From: Trachythela sp. YZ-2020
Taxonomy: Eukaryota; Cnidaria; Anthozoa; Malacalcyonacea; Clavulariidae
Assembly: GCA_016169945.1 (NCBI GenBank)
Contig: JADLSH010000040.1
Coordinates: 124,001 to 188,000 of the forward strand
Direction of reading: 5' to 3'
DNA length: 64,000 nucleotides
Below, one piece after another: positions 1 through 11,499 of the stretch. Position numbers and translations under genes: made by a program. The notes below the pieces were generated by a model. It was not told where the DNA came from. It ran no database searches and saw nothing but the letters and a program-made list of their open reading frames with translations. Every line of letters starts with the position of its first letter. Position 1 is the first letter of the stretch.

Positions 1-377
1 TATATTTTTGGTGTCTGGGTTTACGGGGCCAGGTTTACCGACACTCTTACAATATAAATTATACATCAAACAAAAGCTAAAAACACAATAAAGAAAACTA
101 TACGAACATTACTCACCAGATTCTAAGATCGATTTTAAAATTGAGTTTTTGATAACTTTCATTCAAGTGAAAGCGAGCAAGAAAAATATATCCTCATCAA
201 GCTCTATCCATCGTGTTTTTTGTTGTACCAATTTTATCCCATAAAACCCCACAAGGCCCACATATCACAGCGGATTTACGGTTGATCACGAGTAGGTGAT
301 GAGCATTCTTAGTGCCGCGTAATTAATGGCGTCGCCAAAACACAAAAATAGCACATTTTCGGGCGTTTATTTGCTCC
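1..377. other. AT-rich stretch without recognised gene
   Basis: No open frame with a recognisable domain and no clear repeat is seen. It ends at the TAA flank of the MITE that follows. Confidence 0.4.
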
Positions 378-380
378 TAA

Positions 381-611
381 AGGCCCAGACAGACTGAACG
401 CGATTCCACAACGCGGCGAGATTTTTCCATTTTCACTGACATATAACTTCGATCCTGTTTTATGTTTTTCAAATGTTCAAAAGCGCTAGAACAGTTTGAG
501 CTATTTGGTCTGCATATCTTTTAAAATTTCCTTCCGTTGACTGTTTTACTTACTTTTAAAAACTTAAAAATCGCGTCGGGTTGCCGAATCGCGTCCTGTG
601 TGTCTGGGCCT
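381..611. mobile_element. Short MITE with TAA target duplication
   Basis: The two ends are inverted copies (AGGCCCAGACA... and its complement ...GTCTGGGCCT), continuing imperfectly for about 40 bp through a CGCGATT block. TAA lies directly outside each end (378-380 and 612-614). A 3-bp T-A-rich duplication is typical of PIF/Harbinger MITEs; the superfamily is inferred from TSD length only. No coding capacity. Confidence 0.7.
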
Positions 612-772
612 TAACTAAAAATCGCATTAGCTCCAAAATTATATGGTTGAGTAGACATATGCTTTATCTACAAAGACAGTAAATTCTATGGCCAAACATA
701 TGCATTATTTCAATACCAGACCCGTATACGTCCGCGACCCCGTAGGAGTGAAGACAATTTTTAACTTAAGCT

Positions 773-1105
773 CATGTGATATAAGGTTGTGTAAGATGGT
801 CGGGAATCGGGATGTCATGCAATGTTAGATTGTCAGAGGTAAAGATGGCGTAACGTGTTGAGAAGGTTAAGAGGCCGTACGATGTGACGTTGTGTTGGAT
901 GGTGAAGATGGCGTAAGGTGTTCGGAAGGTTGGGAGGTCATGTGATTTAAGATTGTGTTAGATAGTGAAAATGGCGTAAGGTGTTCAGAAGGTCAGGAGG
1001 TCACGTGGTGCAATGTTGTGTGTCAGATGGTATAAGGTGTTCAGAAGGCGGGATGTTGTCATCATGTGTAAGGTTGTGTCAGGTAGTGTGACATGTTCAG
1101 ACCCT
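773..1105. repeat. Degenerate ~70-bp minisatellite
   Basis: About five imperfect head-to-tail units share the blocks GTTGTGTtAGATgGTGAAgATGGCGTAAGG, TGTTCAGAAGGT and GGAGGTCaTGTG. Units differ by substitutions and small indels, so the array looks old. No open frame follows the repeat period. A pyrimidine-rich stretch follows (about 1180-1400). Confidence 0.7.
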
Positions 1106-4100
1106 CCGGTGTTTGTCATTCCGTAAGGACTATGAGATGGTCTCTTCAAGGAAGGTTTGTCGGATAGTGGAAATGGTACCCGCTTCCCCGCTTCCCCACC
1201 TCCCAGTTTCTCCACCAGTGGGGGGTTGTGGGAATTTTAGGAGGTTTTGTCCTCCCCTCCTTTCCGCTACTGTTCCCCACTTCACAATTCCCAAGTCCGT
1301 AGCTGCCCTGTTTCCTTGCTGCAATATTCCCTGGCAGCCCCACTCCACGGCTACCTCAATTCTAGGCTAGCCTGTCCTACTCCCTGATCGTCCCTTTCCT
1401 AGAAGATTGCATGTTTCCAATTTTATGATAGCTTTACTGAAAACGCCTTTCGGTAGCACTTCCCTTGCGACAGTAAGTTCTAGTATTTTATGTTTTGTTT
1501 TAAATACTCGTGCAATATTTAGCATTTCAGCTATAGTCTAGGACCTGTAATGAGTTTGTATGCATTTTATTTAGGACAGATAATCTCAACTGTTTTAGGG
1601 TAAAATGACCATGACGGACAACATGGCATATCTGCCAAAACCCATATCTGGGGCGAAATGCCTGAAAATGACCACGCGCAGAACGGCACTATCGACATAG
1701 CTCTATCTCCTGAACCATAAAAGCTACAGACTTTCTGAAGTGCATACAGTGTTTAGAGTGGTCACTTTTAGGGGTGGTCATTGGAGAGCGAAATGTGTCT
1801 TAGTCTAGGTATAATATTTTACAAGAAAATGAGTATGCACATCCCATGTCAACTGCTAATTGTACATACACCTTAGAAAGGCTATATTTTCTCAGTTCCT
1901 AAATCTTTTTGTCATAGGATAAAAACTATACATATTTCAATATAATACTAAAAGATTTCATGAGGGTTGATATTGTTTTGTTGAGATTAATTTCACTTAG
2001 CCCCCGCCAAAACACGATTTCACCCATACTTTGCAGTTTTATTTGCTTTTTATCACCGAGCCTCGCAAATATTATCCACAAATTGTACTTGAACATAATG
2101 ATAGTTAACTAAAGAATAATCCAACCAAGTTTCGTCAGGTTTTCAAGTAGTGCAGTGTGTTATCTTCGATATTTGTAGAATCGATGTTTTGCTCAATTAT
2201 CGCTCCAGTGCAATGTCTCGCCGTTTCTCTTCTCGCTTTATCACATTTCTTCGTCTTCAAACGTATTTAGATTACAGTATCCAAAAATACTTGATTGTAG
2301 AAAGGTTCCAATGGAACCAATCCATTTGTGGTTGTACAATGTTGATTCTGAACAAGAAATTCCTCGAACGTATATTACTTAAAAGGTACTAAAATGTGAT
2401 ATTAATTCGAAGAACGTACAGTATATTACTTGAAAGGTACTAAAATGTGATATTAATGTCTGAAAATAATGTCTGTTCCATTGACAACGAATTCACAAGT
2501 ATTAAATATATTGATGTGAAATTAGCGCTATATTCGTCAGGAGTTTCAACACGATTTCCATCACTTACACGAACACTTTAAACTAGGAGTAGCTATGACA
2601 AGTGCTGCCGACTATGTGTTTTCAACAATTTAGTCCAACATATGAAAATGAGACCTAACAGACCTGCCAATTCACACGATTTTATCGTGTGTCACACGAT
2701 TTTTACCTAAATGCATGAACAAGAACGAACTTCCACCATGCTCCTTTACTCCCAACCTTCTTCGGCCATTACAAATAATGTTTGGAATATTATTTTTTAC
2801 TAAAATCTTGCAGTGAAAGCAGAAGGATCTTATCTTCGTATGGGAGAGACTAAAACTAGTTTTCTTGTGTTTGAACGAATTTTTGCCCGAACAATATGGC
2901 AAAATTTGCCGTACATACTCCAATTGTTAAATCTAACCACCCCCAAACCCCTCCCCCACATGTTATACCCCTTAACCCAATTTATGTTCAATGTAAATAC
3001 TATCACTTTTGTCTTAAGGTTTTTGTTAAAATCTCCACGGGTTTTTTTTTTTGGGGGGGGGTGTATTTGAATCTTACGTTTTAGGACTTCCAAGGTTGGC
3101 AGGTCTGAAACTACCAGGCTGAAAATGCATACAAAATATCATAAAATTCAGCCTGATATCCACTGTAGCAATCAATCATCATACATTGCTTCATGGCATG
3201 TTAGTATGTAACACATAATTAACCAAAATGTCTATTCAACGGAAGTGTCCCTTTACTGATCGTAAATGCGCTAAATCGTGTTTTTCCCAAAAAGATAGTA
3301 AGTGAAGTATAAAGCACACGCAATGTCTTGTGTATACATGTCATTTGTGCGAATGTGCTTTCGTCAAATTTTTTGATAAAGTGACCCAGCTACGACGATT
3401 TGGGACTTTTGCGAGTTTGTACGAAAAACGTTCCGCGCCATTTTCGAACCGAGCGCGCTTGTCATAGATGCGCATAGCAAGACATTCTCGTGTAATATAA
3501 TGATCATGTAAATAAAAGCTTCGCATATGTTGCAGAATATCTAAAGTTTGTTTGTTCACGGCAACCATGTTCAATATCCGATTCATGTTTTCGCTCGCTA
3601 GTCTGGTCAAATGAATGCAAAGCCCGGTCGAATTGAGAGAAAACATGAATGACGATACCTCATACCTTCTACCTTGATGCCGACATCCCTTAACACAAAG
3701 CGCGCGTTGAAATTATATAAACTGATATAATAAAACATATAAACTGATACGCTTTTCAGCTTTCGTTGTTAATATACTACAAATTTTGTGACGTCACACG
3801 AAATCCATCTATAACAGGCACTGTGACGATAATTACTCAATGGATTGGCTATCTTGCATGCTGATGTTGATGCGATGTTGACCATCCATGCAGCATTTTC
3901 TTTATTTTCAGTTTACTGATCTTTACCCTGGACTCTGGAGGTTATCAGTAAGATGCCAGTGCCGCAATGCAATGTGATAGGCCCTGCCGTATTGCAGCTG
4001 CCGATCAGAGTCTTAAAAAATTGTGCTATATGCCAATTTTTTTCCAAGAGGAAAATGTGATTGATTATTCATTATAATGGGGTTTTTTTAAATAAACAAT

Positions 4101-4713
4101 TGGGGGTCATCATACCAAAGTTATTTTCGAGTTGAACTACCTTAAAGCCAAAATATTCGCCGTATTGAATCGTCATTGTTGCCATAGCAACGGCAGATTT
4201 TTATCAGAATAAAATTTGTACCCAAATAATACTTCGATAATTCGAATTTAAATAAAATGTCTATACATTTAGGTAAAGTATGTGTTATATGTAATATCGT
4301 GATTATCGTCGACAATAATTATGTAAAATTTACTAATGTCAGTTCAAAAACAAATAGTCACGTTTTGGCACTGATGGCATTCCATAGACATGTACATGGT
4401 AAGCAGTTGTATTTATTTACAACTTTCTATGCCATTTAGGAATTTTTGATGGCCTAATTTTGCTAATTCTGTGATTGATATAACAAGCAAAAGAACTTGA
4501 ATAACGTCTCATGTAAAAAAAATTTAAAACACAACAACTCACTGTTTTGTGAAGCCTCTGGCCATGGGAAAGAGAGCCAGGCGTTCAAGTTGTTGCCAAC
4601 AGACTATGAAATTTAATAAACGATAAAATATAGATATATGAAACAGGGAATTCTTAAGCGACATACAAGAGAAAGTATTGAGGTACTTCTAAAACAACCA
4701 GCTAGCTAAAACG
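1106..4713. other. Non-genic stretch before the nested element
   Basis: No gene is recognised. A 101-codon minus-strand frame (3341-3646) and shorter frames show no known domain or splice context. Low-complexity T and G runs sit at 3040-3061. AGAGGA at 4714-4719 is the left target duplication of the large foldback element. Confidence 0.4.
2364..2457. repeat. Two-unit tandem repeat
   Basis: A block ending in AAAGGTACTAAAATGTGATA occurs twice in a row, at about 2364-2406 and 2407-2457. The second unit carries a short extra ACAGTA-type insertion. Probably a local slippage duplication. Confidence 0.65.
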
Positions 4714-4873
4714 AGAGGATATGAGGGGTGATCAGAGATCAATTAATCAGTTGAGTTATGCAGTTCAGATAGGATGTTATGCAGTTCATTTTTGTCATTA
4801 ATATTATGCAGTTCAGATACGATGTTATGCGTTGCTTTTAGTATTATCTTACTGATTAAAGTTCATCACTCCT

Positions 4874-7800
4874 AGAAAACGCCATATTTAACTACGTTTT
4901 GGGAAGTTAACGACACCCTAGAGCATAGTTAACTTTAACTACGTTTTAACTGCAGTTTGGCGGGGGTTAACCCAAAACCCGAACATTTTTGGGGAAAATT
5001 TTTTTTACAAACAGTAACACTTCAAACATCTGATTTAGCATTGCCTAACGTGGTTTACCTCTGTTTGAAGTTTTTCCGTGTTTATTCGACGTTTTAAAAT
5101 AGTCTTGTTCTGGTTACCATGGAAACGTGTGTTAGAATTTTTTGTTTATCGTTGTTTTACCCACCCCCGTTCCCCCAGATTTCTTTGGAGACAATGTTAG
5201 GTCAAGCTAAGAAGCTAACATGAAGTATACTTGACCATAGAACGTCAAACCGCTGACAAATATGTTTGATCTTGCGTTTTCAAAGCATGACAAAGATTTT
5301 GAGGCAGCCATTGCGAGATATTTTTAGTCGACGATGCCTGGTGGGAAGAAAAAAAACTGCTACAGGAAGACAAGGAAAGGAAAACCTTTCCCTGGTGTGC
5401 AAAAATATAGTAAACTTGATAATCAAAGTATTGAAGAAGCGGCTGAAACATCACAGGCAGTTAGAAATGATGATGAAAATGAGCCCACGTGTGTCAGTTC
5501 GTCAAGGAAGAAGATGAAAATACAGCATGATGCTGAACAGCCAGCTGATGCTTCTCGTGACTTTCAGGAAGACGAATACAGGCTGATAAATGTGAAACAT
5601 TTGTCCTCTGTTTTATCCGAGATTCATAGCTGTGAAGAAGGTATTTATTGATAATTTGTTTATAATTTATATAGCAACTCATTTTGACTTTGCACTATCA
5701 CCCAAATACTGTATTATATGTTTTGATTTTTAAACTTTTCATTGATTATTGTAAAGTTTGGAATATTCGAACTACAAGTAAAGTTTTAAAGAACTATACA
5801 AATTTTGCTGTATTTATTTTGCTGAAATAAATACATTATGTGCATTCCAAAAATCTTTGATATAATGTATAGTATTTTGGTTTTGAAATCAAATGATGAT
5901 AATGATCAGTTAATAACAAAATACATCATCGACACTTCTAGTAATAAATTTTCCCTGATCGTTTAGGTAATATTGCTTTAAAGGAGAAGTCGGCACAAAG
6001 ATATGGATTGAAAAGTGAGATCACAGTGTCTTGTACTTCATGCCATAAAGAAGCGTCACTGGTAACGTCAGGAAGTGTAGCGGAAAGGGGAACATCATAC
6101 GATGTCAATAGGAGAGCCGTTTACCACTCCATAGAGACGGGCAGTGGTTATGAAGGTTTGGCCTCTTTTTGTAGTATCATGAATATGCCATGTATCTCAA
6201 AGCCTGCTTACCAACAGCAAATAGAAACAATATTACTTTCATTGGAGGAGGAAGCAAATGAGGAAATGAATAATGCTGGCAAGGAACTTCACGAACTCAT
6301 GACCTCAAGTGAGACGGGTGATGTTGTCGACATTGCTGTAAGCTTCGATGGAACATGGGCCAAGAGAGGATTTACATCATTGACTGGAGTTGTGTTTGTA
6401 ATTTCTGTAGACACAGGAAAAGTTTTGGACTACCATTGTCTATCTAAAGCCTGCCAGAAATGCTCCCTCAAGAAATCCAAATGTAAGGATGATGCTCAAT
6501 TTCGAGAGTGGCAAGTCGAACACCTTGCATCTGGTGAATGTGACATCAATTTTGATGGAAGTTCACCAGCAATGGAATGTGAAGGAGCTGTTACATTGTG
6601 GGAAAGATCCATTGAGAAGCATAATCTTCGCTACAAGTGGATGGTTAGTGATGGAGACAGCAAGGCCCATGCGGCAGTGGAAGACATTTATGGTGCAGAA
6701 TGCAAGGTAGAGAAGCTAGATTGCGTAGGACATGTTCAGAAACGAATGGGGAAACATCTTATGAAACTGAAAGCCTCAAATAAAAGTAAACTTTCTGATG
6801 GCAAGACAATTGGTGGGAAAGGGCGTCTCACAGATGGCAAGATCAAGCAGCTGCAAAAATATTATGGTCTTGCTATTCGGCAAAATACATCAACCAATCC
6901 AAATCCAACCCAAGCTGAGATTGATGTTGCAGTGTACACTATGAAGAAAAACATTATTGCTATTTTGCACCACAGTGTTCACTCAAAGGACCCAACCAAA
7001 CAACATCGATATTGTCCGAAAGGCGAATCTTCTTGGTGCAAATGGCAGCAAGATCAAGCATCAGGTACCAATACCTATGATGGTAGTGATTGTCTACCAG
7101 AGGTATTTCTACAAGAGCTGACCCCAACCTTTCTGACATTGAGCGATACCAAGTTGCTTGAGAGATGTGTGCGTGGTACAACTCAGAATCCCAACGACCT
7201 GGTGTGGGCTCGATGTCCCAAGCATAAACATCACGGCATCAAAGTTGTTCGCTGTGCTGTTGCTTCAGCTGTTTGCCACTTTCATAGTGGTGCTGCTAGC
7301 AGGGAAAGTGTAATGAGGAGATTGTCAACACCTGCTGGTCACCACACAAGGCAAGCCTCATTTGTTCGGGACAAGAAGCGGCTGCGGAAATCTGATCGGC
7401 AGGCGACCAACAAGGAAAAAAAACGCCGCCAAGGACAAGCGCTCCTGCGGACGCGAAGAGAAGAAGCTCTTCGTGAAGCTGAGGGTGTTACGTATGAATC
7501 AGGAGGATTTTAAACAGCTTAATGAACCTTAATGCAGGAGAAATAATGACTTTCACAGTCAAAACACTTGATATTCTACTTGTTTTAAGATCCGGCAACT
7601 TTAAAGACCATTTTCTCAGAATGCTTGTTTTCTACGGTTGAGAAAAGATAACTCATTATGTATTTAATCGATTTGCATGAAATTTTCAGATGTTGTTGCC
7701 CTAAATGAACTTTCTTGGATAAGCACAGAGATTTTTGAAATGTTTAATTTTAGGGAAGTTATGAACCAAAGTATGACAAGATTTGTACATATGGACTTTG

Positions 7801-8211
7801 ACCGGCCGCTGTGTCCATTGTTTTAATGATAGAGAAAAGTTCTATGCTTATCCAAGAAAGGCATCTGTAATCTTTCATTTGCCACTAAAATTACAAAATT
7901 TGATCTAATACCCCCTTTGAAATCTTTTCTCAAAGAGACATGGCTAACTCACAGCATGTGGTGGTCGGTGTCAGGTTACATTGTATATATTGATAATATA
8001 AATTACATATTCAGAATCAGTGAGTCTTAAGCTTTCATATGATATATAGTTTGTTATGGTTTAGAGTAAAACCTGATCTGTTATGACCATTTGTATCAAT
8101 TGCCCAAATTTTGGGTTAACCCCCGCCTTAACTATGTGGTTAAAGTTAACAACTATTTAACTACAAAACGGGTAGTTAAAAAGTAGTTAAGAGTTTTATA
8201 CAACCGGGCCC
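4874..8211 (+). mobile_element. Mutator-like DNA transposon
   Basis: About 100-bp imperfect terminal inverted repeats bracket the transposase gene: left 4874-4977, right 8109-8211. Their inner ends share GGCGGGGGTTAACCCAAAA and GTTAACTTTAAC. The right end finishes ...AACCGGGCCC; the left has lost or diverged in its outermost ~15-20 bp, so an exact target duplication cannot be read. The element sits inside the left inverted repeat of the foldback element, so it arrived later. Confidence 0.75.
5334..7513 (+). CDS. Mutator-like transposase, two exons
   Basis: Exon 1 is 5334-5640 (donor GTATTT) and exon 2 is 5967-7513 (acceptor TTTAG); the phases agree and the join is open, giving about 617 residues. 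I chose ATG 5334 as the first in-frame ATG of a lysine-rich, nuclear-type N-terminus (MPGGKKKN). Exon 2 carries the animal Mutator-like transposase domain: NRRAVYHSIETGSGYEGL then FCSIMNMP, followed by the first acidic catalytic block VSFDGTWAKRGF (Asp near residue 230), a second block VSDGDSKAH (near 331-333) and a zinc-type CVGHVQKR. The C-terminus is strongly basic. Unlike every other transposase in the window it has no frame break, so it may be recently active. The family call is firm; the third catalytic residue I could not place. Confidence 0.85.
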
Positions 8212-9122
8212 AGTTGATTTGTGTTGTTATGCAGTTGATTAGTTCTATTTTGCAGTTAATTTTTTTTATTATGCATGCAGTTCTCTAATGCAGTTCAGAC
8301 TTTTGATTCGATGTTATGCAGTTGATTTGTTTTGTTTTGTTATGCAGTTCTGTTGCCGTGTTGGGAACTTTTGATGTGTCATGCACCCGCGAATCTTTGC
8401 ATACAAAAATATACACTTCATCTTACACAGATATTTGTCTCCGCTCGAAATTCAAAATGTATGGCAACAAAACGACGAGCTAGAAATATCTCAAAAACGG
8501 CAAGATGTTTACTTATTTACCATTGCCTATGTCAGCTAAAATACTTTTCATATATGTATAACGTTGTCGAATTTGCCATACGAAATTCTATCATCACTAA
8601 AATTAAGAGTATATTTGTCATGCATAATCTGATATCTGACTTCTATGATTTTGGCATTACACATACGGCATTACATATATATTTACTGCCATGAACGACA
8701 ATACCCATCCACACCATCATACTTTTGAAAGAAGTAGTGAACATGAGAGCCCAAACGTACACTGACTAATTAACATTAGAATAATAGAATTTGGAAGCAC
8801 TGGCATTAAGTTATGCTACAAACAACTTACAAATTCCTACCTCTGCCGCTCCTTTGAACAGAATACTGATTATTTCATATATGCATATCATATCTAACAG
8901 TAAGTTGGCAAAATGACTCGTTGGTTATGCATTACTGACATTAGATATTTACAATCCAATTGCTATTGGGAACATATATAAAATACAATGCTGATATGGC
9001 ACATAAATATCTTAAAATTTCGCACCTGGCCTTTCTCTGAAATATCGCTTAAAGTCAAGCTTAAGATCTTACTAACTAAGAAATGCCAAAAAAGATTATT
9101 ATTCCTCGTAAATAGCTAGTCA

Positions 9123-11008
9123 AAAATTTAATCCCAAGAAAGCTTGGAAAAGTATAAACAACTTGTTAGGTAGGCAAAACAAACAAACTGTGGTAAATGA
9201 ACTAAATGTGGGTCAAAATAATTTAACAAGTCCTGAAGATATTGCAGAGGGTTTTAATAATTATTTTTCAAATATTGGCCCTGATCTAGCCAGCAAAATA
9301 GATTCTTCAAATTGCAATTTTGAAACATATGTCAAAAATGCTAAATCAGAGTTTGCTGCATTCCAGCCTGTTACTGTCAGTCATGTTTCTCGTCTTTTAC
9401 ATGGACTTTCTGGCAATAAAGCCACTGGCATTGATAATATTTCTTGCAAAATTATTAAATTAGCTGCACCTGTCATCTCAGATTCACTGACACTTATTTT
9501 TAATCAGGCTATTACTCTATCTTCTTTTCCTGATGACTGGAAAGTAGCTAGAGTAATGCCTCTGTATAAAAATGGCCAACGTAGTATTCCTGGAAACTAC
9601 AGACCAATATCAGTTTTACCGGCCATTAGTAAAATTATGGAACGAATATTATATGATCAACTGTATAATTATTTAACAAAATTTGAGCTTCTCAGTGATT
9701 CCCAATTTGGATTTCGAAAATTTCACTCCACAGCTAGTGCATTACTAGACTGTACTAATGAATGGTATGTGAATCTAGACAGAAAAATGTTTAATCTAGT
9801 AGTTTTAATTGATTTGAAGAAAGCCTTTGATACTGTTGATCATAAAATTCTGTTGAGCAAATTGGAGCTATATGGAATAAAAGGGGAAGCTCTAACTTTT
9901 CTCAAATCTTATCTCACAAACCGAAACCAGAAACGCCAAGTAAAAAACTCCTTTTCATCTGACCGCTTGATCAAATGTGGTGTGTCACAAGGCTCTATCT
10001 TAGGGCCATTATTCTTTTTGTTGTACATCAATGATATGCCTCATTGTCTAAGCAAACCAAAACCAAGGTTATTTGCTGATGACACAAATTTGACTGCTTC
10101 AGCAAATTCTTTGACTGACCTACAGACTGCAGTAAATTCTGATTTAGAGAACCTAAGAAAATGGTTAATAGCCAATAAACTTAGCCTCAATGTAGCTAAG
10201 ACAGAGTTTATGTTAGTTGGCTCAAAAACCTATGATAAAAAATATTTCTGACTATCATCCGAATGTTCTCATTAAAAATAAATTAATTAAACAAATTCAT
10301 GAATGCAAAACTCTTGGAGTGACAATTGACCAGCATTTATCTTGGAAAAGTAACACTGAAAATATTTGCAAAAAGGTAACAGCAGGAATCTCTGCTATTC
10401 GTCGAAAATCAAACCATTTGTTGAGCAAGATACACTTATTTTGATTTATAACGCTATTGGTCGTCCATACTTTGACTACTGCTGTGAAGTATGGGATGTA
10501 TTTGGCAAAACTCAATCAAAACGACTCCAAAAACTGCAAAATAGAGCAGCTAGAATTATTCTGAATGTAAGCAATGACGTAGATCATACGATTGATTTGG
10601 GTGCTTTGAGCTGGGAGCCACTCCAAACAGAAAGGAAAAAAGCTATTACAGTCAAACCGGATGTTGTGTTCCCCTGTATATTGCAATATTGCCATCAATA
10701 TTGCAATATTCATTGGCTAATTGCTCCGAGCAAGTTCCAACCGGAACTCGCGAATTGCAATTGTCAACTCGCGCCTATAACTGTAAACACGTGGCGTGCA
10801 TATTAGCATATTAAGACAGCAATGTTTCAGGTCGTAGTTAAGTATTTAGATGGGCGATTTTCTTGTTTTTTTTCGGAAAAACCTATTGAACTTGAATGTT
10901 GATTGTGGAAGTGGTCTTTGTTTACCAAAACCGCGTACAAATAACATGAAAAATAGTTTTATGTACGACGGAGCACTTTTCCAAAAGAAATTAGGGAAAG
11001 CAAATCAC
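9123..11008 (+). pseudogene. LINE reverse transcriptase, frame-broken
   Basis: The open part (about 9123-10251) shows NYRPISVLPAISKIMERIL, LIDLKKAFDTVDHKILL, GVSQGSILGPLFFLLYIND and the catalytic LFADDTN, i.e. RT motifs in normal order. Frame shifts near 10235 and 10420 move the thumb and C-terminal part into other frames (QNRAARIIL near 10530; LPKPRTNNMKNSF near 10925). About 200 bp at 10655-10860 do not read as LINE and may be a further small insertion. The protein would have reverse-transcribed its own RNA at the target site; this copy cannot be active. Confidence 0.8.
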
Positions 11009-11499
11009 TATGGGGCGCCAAATGTAAAAAAAATGTTTTATGCAAAAATATGTCAAGTTTTGCATTATTTAGTTATATAATAAATTATTTGCAAACAATC
11101 CCTGTATTATTTGTAAATAATCTACGGATTATTTACAAACAATTCAGGGATTGTTTACTGCGACATTAAATAATCCATAGATTATTTATAAACAATCTAG
11201 GGATTGTTTACTGCAACATTAAATAATCCATAGATGGTTTATAAATAATCCATAGATTGTTTATAAACAATCCCTAGATTATATATAAATAATCCCTAGA
11301 TTGTTTAAGGTCTTATTAAACAATCCGTGGATTGTTTATAAACCATCTATGGATTGTTTATAAATAATCCATGGATTATTTACCGAGCCAATGTAAAATA
11401 AATATGGCGCGCGCCAATTGTAAAATAAAGAGAGCTGACCAAACCGGAAGAGGTCTCCGTACCACTCTCTATGTTCCGGGGGGTGACTAGACACACTTT
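11009..11499. repeat. Left terminal inverted repeat with palindrome array
   Basis: Near-identical, inverted, to 21391-21883. Positions 11095-11390 hold about twelve copies of a 12-bp palindromic motif close to AATCNNNNGATT, alternating with GTTTATAAAC or ATTTATAAA spacers. Inside this are GGCGCGCGCC (11408-11417), an ACCGGAAG block and CCGGGGGGTGACTA. The array resembles transposase-binding iterons; the inner part probably contains the promoter of the HECT gene. Confidence 0.9.

Larger units (their letters stand above)
4720..8830. repeat. Left inverted repeat of foldback element, split by Mutator
   Basis: Copies of a motif close to TTATGCAGTTSA recur in both halves (4750-4835 and 8220-8345), giving an iteron-like subterminal array. 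The part at 8345-8830 is collinear, inverted, with 22310-22800, for example ACCCATCCACACCATC and ATGAGAGCCCAAAC. A 120-codon frame at 8332-8694 lies in this repeat and is not a gene. Confidence 0.8.

Noticed and set aside
1113..1370. Overlapping Pro/Ser and Gly/Thr-rich frames
   Set aside because: Pyrimidine-rich low complexity; both strands are open at once, as expected from composition.
3341..3646. 101-codon minus frame as a gene
   Set aside because: No recognisable domain, no splice sites that extend it, no neighbours in support.
8332..8694. 120-codon plus frame
   Set aside because: It lies in the foldback inverted repeat and its counterpart at 22310-22800 does not keep the frame; no domain.
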